Assembly (NCBI GenBank): GCA_016124935.1
Contig: WGMS01000030.1
Coordinates: 1-64,000 of the forward strand
Direction: 5' to 3'
DNA length: 64,000 nucleotides
DNA from: a bacterium
Lineage (GTDB): Bacteria > Cyanobacteriota > Vampirovibrionia > Obscuribacterales > Obscuribacteraceae
In this document: in pieces, positions 54,715-62,986 of the stretch
Position numbering within the stretch: position 1 is the first letter of the stretch
Layout: each line of letters opens with the position of its first letter
Made by a program: the position numbers and the translations under genes
Notes under the pieces: generated by a model
What the model was told of the DNA's origin: nothing
What the model saw: the letters and a program-made list of their open reading frames with translations, nothing else
Databases searched by the model: none

Positions 54715-55548
54715 CTACTCTCCCGTGTATTCGGGGGAACGCTTCTCCGCAAAAGCAGCAAGACCTTCCAGACGGTCCTTTGTGTTGAGAAGCTGGATAT
54801 AGGCTTTGGTTTCCAGAGCCAGACCGGCTTCAAGATCTCGATCATAACCTTTGTCAATCGCCTCTTTGGCGCGCTGCAGAGAAAGCGGCGCAGCCTGGGC
54901 TATCTCTCTGGCCCATTCTCTGACCGCCTCTAGCAAGTCTTTCACAAAGCCGTCTTCCATGCTCTCGTTCACCTGGCTCTCGACCACACGATGAATCAAT
55001 CCTATCGACTTACCATCCTGGGCACCGATAGGAGCAGCGGTCAAGATCATCTCTTTCGCTTTGGACTTTCCTATTAAACGAGGTAAGCGCTGGGTTCCAC
55101 CGGCACCAGGGATAATACCAAGACGAACTTCTGTCAGACGTAGCTTGGCTTCGCTCATCATCACTCGGAGATCGCAGGCAAGGGCAAGTTCGGTGCCGCC
55201 GCCGAATGCCGAGCCATTAATAGCCGCAATCACCGGCTGGGGCAGAGACTCTATGGTGCACATGGTTCTTTGAATCAGGGCGATATAGTCGAGGGTCTCT
55301 CCTTCGGTAAGAGTCTTGCGCTCGGCAAGATCCGCCCCGGCACAGAAGACCTTGGCGCCGGAGCCGATAATGGCGACCACCCGCACGGTTCTATCCGCCG
55401 CCAACTCTTCGCAAGCAGCGATAATCTCTTTGAGAACTTGCCGACTGAGGCAGTTGTGCACCTGCGGTCGGTTCAACTTGATCCAGGCAAGATGCCCTTC
55501 TCTTTCCAGAATAACGACTTTCTCTTCAGTAGCCACCGCTTTACCCAT
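54715..55548 (-). CDS. Enoyl-CoA hydratase/isomerase family protein
   Basis: 277 residues. The crotonase fold shows FCAGADLAERKTL, the oxyanion-hole and substrate region AINGSAFGGGTELALACDLR, and the second catalytic block LTEVRLGIIPGAGGTQRLPR containing Glu. The downstream HRVVESQ with RAKEAIDKGYDRDLEAGLAL completes the family pattern. Position right after HMG-CoA lyase suggests methylglutaconyl-CoA hydratase activity (leucine degradation), although short-chain enoyl-CoA hydratase cannot be excluded. It overlaps the HMG-CoA lyase gene by 8 bases, so the pair is translationally coupled. Confidence 0.9.
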   Translation of the reverse strand: MGKAVATEEKVVILEREGHLAWIKLNRPQVHNCLSRQVLKEIIAACEELAADRTVRVVAIIGSGAKVFCAGADLAERKTLTEGETLDYIALIQRTMCTIESLPQPVIAAINGSAFGGGTELALACDLRVMMSEAKLRLTEVRLGIIPGAGGTQRLPRLIGKSKAKEMILTAAPIGAQDGKSIGLIHRVVESQVNESMEDGFVKDLLEAVREWAREIAQAAPLSLQRAKEAIDKGYDRDLEAGLALETKAYIQLLNTKDRLEGLAAFAEKRSPEYTGE

Positions 55549-56524
55549 GCTCCTCTACCCTCTCCTTAACGAACCGGCCGCTGCCATCGGCGCAGGACTC
55601 CACCGCCGGACAACCTTTCTGCCGCTTTCCGAGCGCGGCTCCCAGATAACGTCCCGGCAAAGTCTTGCCCAGAAGCTCCTGGGCGAGCAGACCGGCATCC
55701 ACCAACCTGTCGAGATCTATTCCGGTATCGCATCCCAGTCCATGCAGCAGATAGACCAGGTCTTCGGTGGCAAGATTGCCTGCCGCTCCCGGAGCGTAAG
55801 GACAGCCGCCCATGCCGCCTAGGCTGCTGTCATATATAGAAATTCCTGACTCGAGACCGGCAAGCACATTGACCAGGGCGGTTCCTCTGGTGTCATGAAA
55901 GTGCAGTGCCAATTTATCGAGATCGCAATGTCGCGCCACCCGCGAAATCATGTCGACAACCTGATTGGGTGTGGCTGCACCGATGGTATCACCCAGCGAA
56001 ATCTCGTCTACTCCCATAGACAGAAGACGCTCGATGATTCTTGTAACCTGTTCCGGTGAGACCGTGCCTTCATAAGGACATTCGAAAACCACAGAGACAT
56101 AACAACGCACCGGATAGCCGTCTCCCCTGGCCATATCACAGACTTCGGCCAGGGCGACGAAAGCTTCGTCCACCGACTTATTTATGTTCTTCTTACTGTG
56201 AGACTCGGAGGCGGACATAAACAGCGCCACCTGATCGAGACCGGCCTCTTTGAAGCGTTCATAGCCTTTCAAATTAGGCACCAGGGCGGACTTGTTTACA
56301 TCCGGCAAATTGAGAGAGCCTGCCACTTCTAAAGCGTCGGCAAGCTGCGGTATCCACCTTGGCGAAACAAAGGAGCTCACCTCGATATTCTTCAATCCGG
56401 ATGCCGCCAGGGCATCTATCAAGCGAACCTTGTCGGCGGTGGGAATGTTTTTTTCTTCGTTCTGAAGACCGTCCCTGGGGCCGACCTCGACTACTTTTAT
56501 CTGACCTGGAAGATTCTCGAACAT
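55541..56524 (-). CDS. Hydroxymethylglutaryl-CoA lyase
   Basis: 327 residues. The enzyme splits HMG-CoA into acetyl-CoA and acetoacetate. The TIM-barrel signature VEVGPRDGLQNEEKNI holds the catalytic Arg and Asp; VSSFVSPRWIPQLADA, LHFHDTRGTALVNVLAG (metal-binding His pair) and GMGGCPYAPGAAGNLATED (catalytic Cys) are all present. Overlap by 8 bases with the enoyl-CoA hydratase gene and the biotin carrier 12 bases upstream suggest one catabolic operon, most likely for leucine or a related branched-chain acid. The carboxylase and dehydrogenase genes of that pathway are not in the window. Confidence 0.95.
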   Translation of the reverse strand: MFENLPGQIKVVEVGPRDGLQNEEKNIPTADKVRLIDALAASGLKNIEVSSFVSPRWIPQLADALEVAGSLNLPDVNKSALVPNLKGYERFKEAGLDQVALFMSASESHSKKNINKSVDEAFVALAEVCDMARGDGYPVRCYVSVVFECPYEGTVSPEQVTRIIERLLSMGVDEISLGDTIGAATPNQVVDMISRVARHCDLDKLALHFHDTRGTALVNVLAGLESGISIYDSSLGGMGGCPYAPGAAGNLATEDLVYLLHGLGCDTGIDLDRLVDAGLLAQELLGKTLPGRYLGAALGKRQKGCPAVESCADGSGRFVKERVEEHG

Positions 56525-56535
56525 CCGACTCTACC

Positions 56536-56748
56536 TCAGTCAAGCACGAGCAGCAGATCGCCCTCGTTGACAAAGTCACCGCTGTTGACTTTGACCTCTT
56601 TCACCTTGCCTGCTTTGTCGGATTGCACAGGAAGCTGCATCTTCATGGATTCGAGAATCGCCACTTCCATACCGTCGGTCACATCATCTCCCGGCTTGAC
56701 CAGGATCTCGAGAACAACACCAGCCATCATCGACGCAATTTCTTTCAT
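56536..56748 (-). CDS. Stand-alone biotin carrier domain protein
   Basis: 70 residues from the ATG at 56748, chosen because GGCGGAG sits just upstream; an in-frame TTG at 56778 would add ten residues. The protein is a single biotinyl/lipoyl domain with the biotinylation motif ESMKM and typical strands (GVVLEILVKPGDDVTDGMEV then VKVNSGDFVNEGDLLLVL). It would accept biotin and carry carboxyl groups for a biotin-dependent carboxylase. Its neighbours are HMG-CoA lyase and enoyl-CoA hydratase, so methylcrotonyl-CoA carboxylase is the likely partner. The carboxylase subunits are not encoded here. Confidence 0.88.
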   Translation of the reverse strand: MKEIASMMAGVVLEILVKPGDDVTDGMEVAILESMKMQLPVQSDKAGKVKEVKVNSGDFVNEGDLLLVLD

Positions 56749-56800
56749 AATCTCCGCCCACTTTCCTGTTACGGACAACTTCCAATAGTCTGCCGACGAA

Positions 56801-56820
56801 GGAAACGCAAATTCGCTTCC
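56801..56820. promoter_or_regulatory. Imperfect 20-bp palindrome upstream of the catabolic operon
   Basis: GGAAACGCAA and ATTCGCTTCC match as complements at 7 of 10 positions. The site lies about 55 bases before the biotin-carrier start, a place for an operator of a TetR- or GntR-type regulator of acyl-CoA catabolism. No such regulator is encoded in the window. Confidence 0.35.
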
Positions 56821-56928
56821 AAACCGTAGAACAGGCTCTTGATGTTAGCAGAGGATTGCTTTTTGTAAATGACGATGTTCTCAGATCCGCCCCACCTGAG
56901 ACGAATTAGAGACTGTTAACCAGATTTA

Positions 56929-58056
56929 CTAGCTGAAGAGACCCCTGAGAGCGTCATTTATCTTCTTGTTGTCTTTTGGACCGCTATCCTCTTCCTCTTC
57001 TCCTTCGGGCTTCAGCGCATCGCTGATATCGAACCCGCCCGGAGCGGTTTGATTCTGCCGGAGAACAGCCTGTTGCTGAGGAGACAGTTGCTGAGCCTGG
57101 GGATGGGCAGCTTGCGGCGGCTGCATACCAGGCATCTGCGGAGGAACAGGAGGCTGCTGCCGCTGGCCTTCCATAGGGAACTGGCTGCTGGTTTCACTGG
57201 TCTCCCAGCCCATTACCTGAGGAGCGCTTCCCCAGGGGGCATCCTGATCGATTTCCGAGCCGGGGTCGGAGCCCTGACTGAAAGGGAAAAGTGATTCGGG
57301 TGGTTCTGCCGGAGGCACAGGCATGGCAGGCTGAGGCGGCTGCATCATGGCCATATTCGACATACCGGGAGGAGTCTGCATAGCATCGAAAGCGGTGGGC
57401 GGATTCGGAATACCCGGCAAAATCGGCGGAGCATTTGGATTATCCAGGGCGACCGGAGAGACATCCTGACCGACTATATTATGCTGAGGTTGATGTTGTA
57501 CTTGAGGTGGAATCGGGGGCTGGATCATTTGTGGCTCGGGCTCAGGAACAGGCATTGGCACGGGTTCCAACTGGGGTTCGAACCCTGGCTCCGGCGAAAT
57601 ATCCGGCTCGAGCTCCAGCTCCGGCTCCGCCGGCAACCCCAGTTCCAGATCGAGATCATCATCCATCACCGAAGAGGCTTCTTCCATAATTTGAGCGGCC
57701 ATGGACCTGGTATCATCGGCGACACCGTTGCCTTCAGCGACAGCGGTGGCAAAGCCGTTAGAACCTTTGGAGCTGACCGAGCCAATTGAATCTTGCACCT
57801 GGGAATCACGATTATCTCTGATTCGGTCAGAAGACTTATCAAGAACATCAGACCAATCACCGCCTGCATAGCGATTCTTCATCATTTCGACTTTTTCTCG
57901 ATCTCGGGCTACACTCTCTAGCCTTTCTCGGGATGAGACGATCCTCTCTTCCAGTTCCGAAATCTGTTTCTCGATCTCGCTAATCTCTTCTTTATTCAGC
58001 GCCTCCTTTTCCTGGAAGTCATCAAGAAGCTCTTTGATTTTTGCGATAGAACTCAT
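56929..58056 (-). CDS. Hypothetical coiled-coil and proline-rich protein
   Basis: 375 residues. Residues 1-65 form a coiled coil (KIKELLDDFQEKEALNKEEI, SELEERIVSSRERLESVARD). A disordered middle follows with Glu/Leu/Pro repeats (EPELELEPDISPEPGFEPQL) and a Pro/Gln/Met-rich region (190-330). The short C-terminus (about 340-375) is charged and ends NKKINDALRGLFS, which may be a helix for interaction. No signal peptide or catalytic motif is seen. The gene lies 111 bases from the next minus-strand gene and may be co-transcribed with it. No family is recognised. Confidence 0.7.
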   Translation of the reverse strand: MSSIAKIKELLDDFQEKEALNKEEISEIEKQISELEERIVSSRERLESVARDREKVEMMKNRYAGGDWSDVLDKSSDRIRDNRDSQVQDSIGSVSSKGSNGFATAVAEGNGVADDTRSMAAQIMEEASSVMDDDLDLELGLPAEPELELEPDISPEPGFEPQLEPVPMPVPEPEPQMIQPPIPPQVQHQPQHNIVGQDVSPVALDNPNAPPILPGIPNPPTAFDAMQTPPGMSNMAMMQPPQPAMPVPPAEPPESLFPFSQGSDPGSEIDQDAPWGSAPQVMGWETSETSSQFPMEGQRQQPPVPPQMPGMQPPQAAHPQAQQLSPQQQAVLRQNQTAPGGFDISDALKPEGEEEEDSGPKDNKKINDALRGLFS

Positions 58057-58146
58057 TTTATGAATAGTCGCTCCTGGTCTGTTTCACCTGAGATTCGGTT
58101 TGGACTAATACCTTATCATCTAAATTGCCGTCTATGAAAGATATTT

Positions 58147-58168
58147 GAAATTTGAAACTTGAAATTTC
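58147..58168 (-). repeat. AT-rich inverted repeat with TTGAAA units
   Basis: GAAATTT (58147-58153) and AAATTTC (58162-58168) flank two more TTGAAA-like units directly after the stop of the 58168-58950 gene. It could act as a weak transcript-end hairpin. AT-rich, so support is limited. Confidence 0.35.
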
Positions 58169-58950
58169 TAGCCGTCGTTCATAGTAAGACTCTTCTTGGT
58201 CTCGTCTACCAGCCTGGTAAAAAGCCACATGCAGAGCTGATCGAGAGTATCCACCGGCGGCTCGCTGTCTTTCATTCTCCACATCATGCCCTGCTCTGAA
58301 ATCTTTACCTGCATGACACAAAGAGGAGGATATTGCTCTTCGGCCCGGGATAGTCCCATGACAATATTGGCTGGTATCAAATACGACTCCACAGTGTCTT
58401 CGTAGCCCCTCACCACCAGAGCATAGTGCCGGGTAGTGAAACGACAACGAAAATATGTGGCTGTTTCCTCGACTTCTCTGAGGCGATTGTATCGAGTGAC
58501 CTCGGTGACATCACCGGATATAGTACCGGAAACATGCAAATCAGTACCGCCTGCAACCCGGTTGAAGTCATAGGTATAACGCTGCAAGAGTCCGTAGATT
58601 TTGTCAATTAAGACAGCGATGCCGGTCTTGTAAACGGACTCTTTATAAATCTCCTGAAGCTTGACTCCCCGCTGGTCGGCAAGGGCTTGCATGGTGTTCT
58701 GCTTCAGTTGCGACATCCAGTCGCCATCTGCCTGGCCTTCCTGATTGTCTTCGTGATAAACGAGCACTTGCTCGGACTGGGCCACCTGCCAACCCTGGGG
58801 CATTGCGCCTTCAGGCACATATTCACCGCCATGCCCGTAAATAGACCGGTCCGCATTTTTAGGAAGTCCCTGGGCTGGAGCAGACATACGATCGATGAAT
58901 TTGCGATTGCGCCGCTTGTCATCGGCCCCTGAATCACCTTTTGGTCGCAT
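58168..58950 (-). CDS. Hypothetical protein of unknown family
   Basis: 260 residues. The first 55 residues are polar and possibly disordered (KRRNRKFIDRMSAPAQGLPK). The rest looks like a compact alpha/beta domain (LQEIYKESVYKTGIAVLIDK, ATYFRCRFTTRHYALVVRGY, PPLCVMQVKISEQGMMWRMK). No signal peptide, membrane helix or known catalytic motif. It precedes the coiled-coil gene on the same strand, and the two could form one unit. An internal Met at 58887 is an alternative start. I do not recognise a family, but the composition supports a real protein. Confidence 0.7.
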   Translation of the reverse strand: MRPKGDSGADDKRRNRKFIDRMSAPAQGLPKNADRSIYGHGGEYVPEGAMPQGWQVAQSEQVLVYHEDNQEGQADGDWMSQLKQNTMQALADQRGVKLQEIYKESVYKTGIAVLIDKIYGLLQRYTYDFNRVAGGTDLHVSGTISGDVTEVTRYNRLREVEETATYFRCRFTTRHYALVVRGYEDTVESYLIPANIVMGLSRAEEQYPPLCVMQVKISEQGMMWRMKDSEPPVDTLDQLCMWLFTRLVDETKKSLTMNDG

Positions 58951-59084
58951 TCCTAATGCCTCTCATTTGTGCGTGTCCCAAGCCGGAATTCTCCACTACT
59001 ATTAGACAACATACCCATTACAGTCCTTAGTTTTTCACTATAGGACGGTGGTTTAAACGTAATAGATTAAAAAATAAATGAATT

Positions 59085-61655
59085 CTACTGCTGAAAGTAC
59101 TTGACTAGCTGAGAATACTCGCTCAGATCCGCCGATGTCTTCTGCAAATCCGAACCGTCGGCATAGAGATGGACGACGGGCTCGACCGCATCAGGCAAAA
59201 CCAGAATCCAGTGTTCCGGTCGGGTCTCAATTTTGACTCCGTCCAATAACTCCACCGGCTTGTCGTGATGCTTCTCCACCAGAAGGCGCATGACCTGCCC
59301 CTTCCTCTCCCAGGGACAGTGCACCGAATCGACCTGATATACCAGGGGCGGAAGGTCCTGAACGGCTTCCGACAGAGTACGCCCCTGATAGGTAAGATGC
59401 TCCAGAACCTGCCCCAGGGCAAACATACCGTCATAGCCGTTCTGAAACTCCGGGAAGATAAAACATCCCGTACCGGAGCCAGCCAGGGCGACATTCTCTT
59501 CTTTGGCACAGGCTGTACCGATCTCCGTCTCAGAAGCTTTGCAACGCACTACTTCGCAGCCATGGATCGCGGCGATTTTCTCGATGATTGAGCTGGCGTT
59601 CACCGGCACCACAATCTTTTTACCGGGCTTGTCTCTGAGGATGATATCGGCCACCAGAGCAAGAAGAAGCTCGCCCCGGATAATCTGACCTGTCTCGTCC
59701 ACCAGGGTGACCTGTTCACCATTGCGGCCAATCTGAGCACCCATATCCGCACTCAGGGCTTTGACCACATCGGCAAGCTGGCGACGCATGCCAGTTCTCT
59801 CTTCGGCTTTCGTGGGATTAGCCCTGATCGAAGAGTTGAGCACCACAGTCTCTATGCCCAACTGACCGAGCATATCAGGCAGAATCACATCTGTCTCTGC
59901 CATGGCGTAATCGATGACCACCTTGGGCGCCCGGGTGGCGATCTCGCCGGAGCGCATTACCCGGGTAAAGTTGGAGCCCGGCATCACACAGAACGGCACG
60001 GTGTCCTCCTCGAAGACCTGTCCTTTGATCCGCTCGACATAGGTCTGCTTGTAATACTCCCGCACTCGGCTGGGAAAGGAGATATGACCGACATCGCTGG
60101 GCTTGCAGCGCGGGAAATCCTCTTTGAAGAAGGTAGTCTCGATCTTACGCTCGAAACGCTTGGTGACAGTGATTCCTTTGCTGTCGAAGAACTCGATCAT
60201 CACCTTCTCCGGCTCTCTCTGGGAGACCCGAATATGAATCAGACCGGCGGCCCGCTGGGATTTGACATAGTGCCGCGAGATTGGAAGCGGAGTCGCTTCC
60301 AGGTTCTGAACTTCTATCCCCACCGATACAAGACCGGCTGATATAGCCCGACTGATCATCTGTGAAACCGGCCAGTAATCGCGACTCAAGAGAACCGGTC
60401 CGCTCTGGACCACCGAGCCGTAGGCGGCAGCCAGGTTGACGGCAAATTCGGGGGTGATCTCCACGTTGGCGAGCCCGCGCACGCCATGGGCACCGAATAG
60501 AGTCCGGGGCGCTTTCGTTCCCCAGACTAAAGAGGTCAAAAGTCGAGAGCCAGACTCGATCACTTTATCGGGCCAGACCCTGACATCGGGAGAGATAACG
60601 GCATCCTGCCCGACACTGCTGTTGGAGCCGATGATACCACCCTCTAGAATTTCGGCGCCATCATGAACAGTGGCATTGTTGCATACCACACAAGCCCGCA
60701 GCTTCGAACCTTTGCCGACATAGACATTGGACCAGATCACCGGCTGTTTGGCAGAGACTTTATCTTGAATCACCACATTGTCGCCGATGGTCGAATAAGG
60801 ACCTATTTCGGCACCGGCTCCGATTCGGCAACCGTTGCCGATAATCACCGGACCTTCGACCTTCGCCTGGGGATCGATGATAGTGCCATCGCCAACGAAT
60901 ACGCCTTTCTCGGTTTCGCGGATATAGTCGATATCAATATCGACCTTGCCTTCCAATAAATCTTTATGAGCCTGGCGATACATCTGCAAGTTACCGATAT
61001 CGCACCAGTAGTCATCTTCGAGGGTATAACCGTACATCGGCTCGTTGCGAAGCAAAAGCAAGGGAAAGAGATCGTTGGAGAAATCCTGCTCCTGGCCCAT
61101 GACCACATAGTTGAGCACTTCCGGCTCGAGAATATAGGTGCCGGTATTGGCGGTATCGGAGAAGACCTCGGAAGCACCGGGCTTTTCGAGAAAGCGCTGG
61201 ATGCGGCCATCGCTATCGGTAATAACCAGACCATATTCGAAGGGACTCTCCACTCGCTTGAGAATGAGGGTAGCCTTCGACCCTTTCTCTTTGTGGAACT
61301 TAAGCGCCTTGGTCAGATCCATGTCGGTGAGCGAATCACCGGAGATAACCAGAAAAGTGGAATCGAGCTTATCCTGAACAGCCTTGACACATCCGGCGGT
61401 GCCCAGCGGCTTGCCTTCTTCGACCGAATAATCGACCTTGATCCCCAGATCGCTGCCGTCCTGGAAGTAATCTTTGATGGCGTCTGGAAGGTAGAAGAGG
61501 GTAAAAATGACTTCGTCGAAGCCGTGCTTCTTGAGGAGCTTGACAGTGTGGTAGCACATCGGCTTGTTGGCCACCGGCACCATCGGCTTGGGCAGGTTGC
61601 AAGTCAAAGGTCTCAGCCTTGTCCCGGATCCGCCTGCCATTATTACCGCTTTCAT
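59085..61655 (-). CDS. Mannose-1-phosphate guanylyltransferase fused to a degenerate phosphomannomutase domain
   Basis: 856 residues. Domain 1 (1-230) is a nucleotidyltransferase with AGGSGTRLRPLTCNLPKPMV, which makes GDP-mannose or a related nucleotide sugar. Domain 2 (about 255-375) is a left-handed beta helix (hexapeptide repeats such as VIIGNGCRIGAGAEIGPYST). Domain 3 (about 385-856) has the phosphohexomutase fold. Its catalytic serine loop, TASHNP in active enzymes, reads IRVSQREP (near 476), and the metal loop DGDADR reads NGEQVT (near 645), so mutase activity is doubtful. Such fusions are known in Cyanobacteria. The glycosyltransferase gene lies 3 bases upstream, so the two are co-transcribed. 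Confidence 0.9.
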   Translation of the reverse strand: MKAVIMAGGSGTRLRPLTCNLPKPMVPVANKPMCYHTVKLLKKHGFDEVIFTLFYLPDAIKDYFQDGSDLGIKVDYSVEEGKPLGTAGCVKAVQDKLDSTFLVISGDSLTDMDLTKALKFHKEKGSKATLILKRVESPFEYGLVITDSDGRIQRFLEKPGASEVFSDTANTGTYILEPEVLNYVVMGQEQDFSNDLFPLLLLRNEPMYGYTLEDDYWCDIGNLQMYRQAHKDLLEGKVDIDIDYIRETEKGVFVGDGTIIDPQAKVEGPVIIGNGCRIGAGAEIGPYSTIGDNVVIQDKVSAKQPVIWSNVYVGKGSKLRACVVCNNATVHDGAEILEGGIIGSNSSVGQDAVISPDVRVWPDKVIESGSRLLTSLVWGTKAPRTLFGAHGVRGLANVEITPEFAVNLAAAYGSVVQSGPVLLSRDYWPVSQMISRAISAGLVSVGIEVQNLEATPLPISRHYVKSQRAAGLIHIRVSQREPEKVMIEFFDSKGITVTKRFERKIETTFFKEDFPRCKPSDVGHISFPSRVREYYKQTYVERIKGQVFEEDTVPFCVMPGSNFTRVMRSGEIATRAPKVVIDYAMAETDVILPDMLGQLGIETVVLNSSIRANPTKAEERTGMRRQLADVVKALSADMGAQIGRNGEQVTLVDETGQIIRGELLLALVADIILRDKPGKKIVVPVNASSIIEKIAAIHGCEVVRCKASETEIGTACAKEENVALAGSGTGCFIFPEFQNGYDGMFALGQVLEHLTYQGRTLSEAVQDLPPLVYQVDSVHCPWERKGQVMRLLVEKHHDKPVELLDGVKIETRPEHWILVLPDAVEPVVHLYADGSDLQKTSADLSEYSQLVKYFQQ

Positions 61656-61658
61656 TCT

Positions 61659-62903
61659 CTAACTCCTCGTTAACAGCTTGCTCGATTTTGACCTGGATGC
61701 AGATTCAGAAACGGAATCAGCCCCGGAAGCGGCCGCTTCGACCACCTCTTTGTAGACGGCATGGGTCTTCTCCGAAATCACTTTCCAGTTGTAAATGTTA
61801 TGAACACTATCAAGGGCGTTCTTTCTGAGCTTCTCAGCCAGGTCGGGATTTCTGAGAACTTCCAGTAGTCCCCAGGCAAGACTCTGGGAATTTCCGGCAT
61901 AAGTGGTGACGCCCGTCTCCATATGAACGACGAAGTCCCTCAGTCCCCCTATATCAGAGACCACGGCAGGAACTTGCGCCGCCATCGCTTCCAGGGCGAC
62001 TATACCAAAAGGCTCATAGAGACTGGGAATGGCTACGATATCTGCAATTTTATAAAGCTGAATCAGCTCGTCATCGCCCACATAGCCAAGGAATTTGACA
62101 TTGTGACCGACCCCTAGATGATAGGCGCGACTCTTGAGCTCATCCATGAAATAACCGGTGCCCACTATCAAAAACTGTGTGCCCGGATAGTTCTGCAGTA
62201 CCTGGGGAGCGGCTTCGAGCAGCACCTGAACCCCTTTCTCGTTCACCAGACGGCCGACATAAAGAACAATCTTCTGCTCGGCGGCGGCGTACTGATTGCG
62301 CAGGGGCTGCGGGTCGAACTGCACGTCGAAATGGCTTGGATCCGTACCATTCGGAATCATGCGAATTTTATCCGGCGGCAACTGAAAGAGGTGCTGGAGT
62401 TCATGCTCCATATGACGACTGTTGACAATCACTCTCCAGGACTCGAAGGTCAGCCTCCACTCGAGCTGATTGACATAACGTTGCATATCCGTATGGATAC
62501 CGCCCATCCGTCCCTGTTCCGTGGCATGGATGGTAGAGACCAGAGGCAATCCAAAACCGCTTTTCATAACCCAGGCAGCATCGGTAACCATCCAGTCATG
62601 GGCATGAACAACATCGAACTTGACTTTGTTATGAAGCTGGATAGCGTGCTGGAGCATGCCTATGTTCAGGCGAGCAACCCAGTGCAGAAAATCCGGAGTC
62701 GGATCGGTCTGGCTCTTGACCCTGTGGACATGAACCCCTTCATCCAGATCGTATTCTCTGGTGCCCGGATGATCCGCCGTGACCACATGCACCTCGAGAC
62801 CACTCTTGACCAGTTCCCGGGAAAGCGCCCAGACTACCCTGGACAATCCGCCTATCACCCTGGGTGGGTACTCCCATGCCAACATTAGAACTCGCTTGGG
62901 CAC
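61659..62903 (-). CDS. Glycosyltransferase family 4-like (GT-B)
   Basis: 414 residues from the GTG at 62903, chosen because AAAAGGAG lies 7 bases upstream; an in-frame ATG at 62924 is less well placed. The N-terminal motif WEYPPRVIGGLSRVVWALSR and VVHAHDWM-type segment (FDVVHAHDWMVTDAAWVMKS) match GT4/GT5 enzymes such as starch synthase-like glycosyltransferases. The donor-binding half has KIVLYVGRLVNEKGVQVLLE and the E-x7-E motif SLYEPFGIVALEAMAA. It is followed after 3 bases by the nucleotide-sugar enzyme gene. It likely adds a sugar to a surface glycan, lipid or storage polymer; the acceptor is unknown. Confidence 0.92.
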   Translation of the reverse strand: MPKRVLMLAWEYPPRVIGGLSRVVWALSRELVKSGLEVHVVTADHPGTREYDLDEGVHVHRVKSQTDPTPDFLHWVARLNIGMLQHAIQLHNKVKFDVVHAHDWMVTDAAWVMKSGFGLPLVSTIHATEQGRMGGIHTDMQRYVNQLEWRLTFESWRVIVNSRHMEHELQHLFQLPPDKIRMIPNGTDPSHFDVQFDPQPLRNQYAAAEQKIVLYVGRLVNEKGVQVLLEAAPQVLQNYPGTQFLIVGTGYFMDELKSRAYHLGVGHNVKFLGYVGDDELIQLYKIADIVAIPSLYEPFGIVALEAMAAQVPAVVSDIGGLRDFVVHMETGVTTYAGNSQSLAWGLLEVLRNPDLAEKLRKNALDSVHNIYNWKVISEKTHAVYKEVVEAAASGADSVSESASRSKSSKLLTRS

Positions 62904-62986
62904 TAGCTCACTCCTTTTCCTCACCGAATTTTGCCAGAAGGCCGGACCTTATCGAACGTATATCTTACACTCACCACCAGGATATT

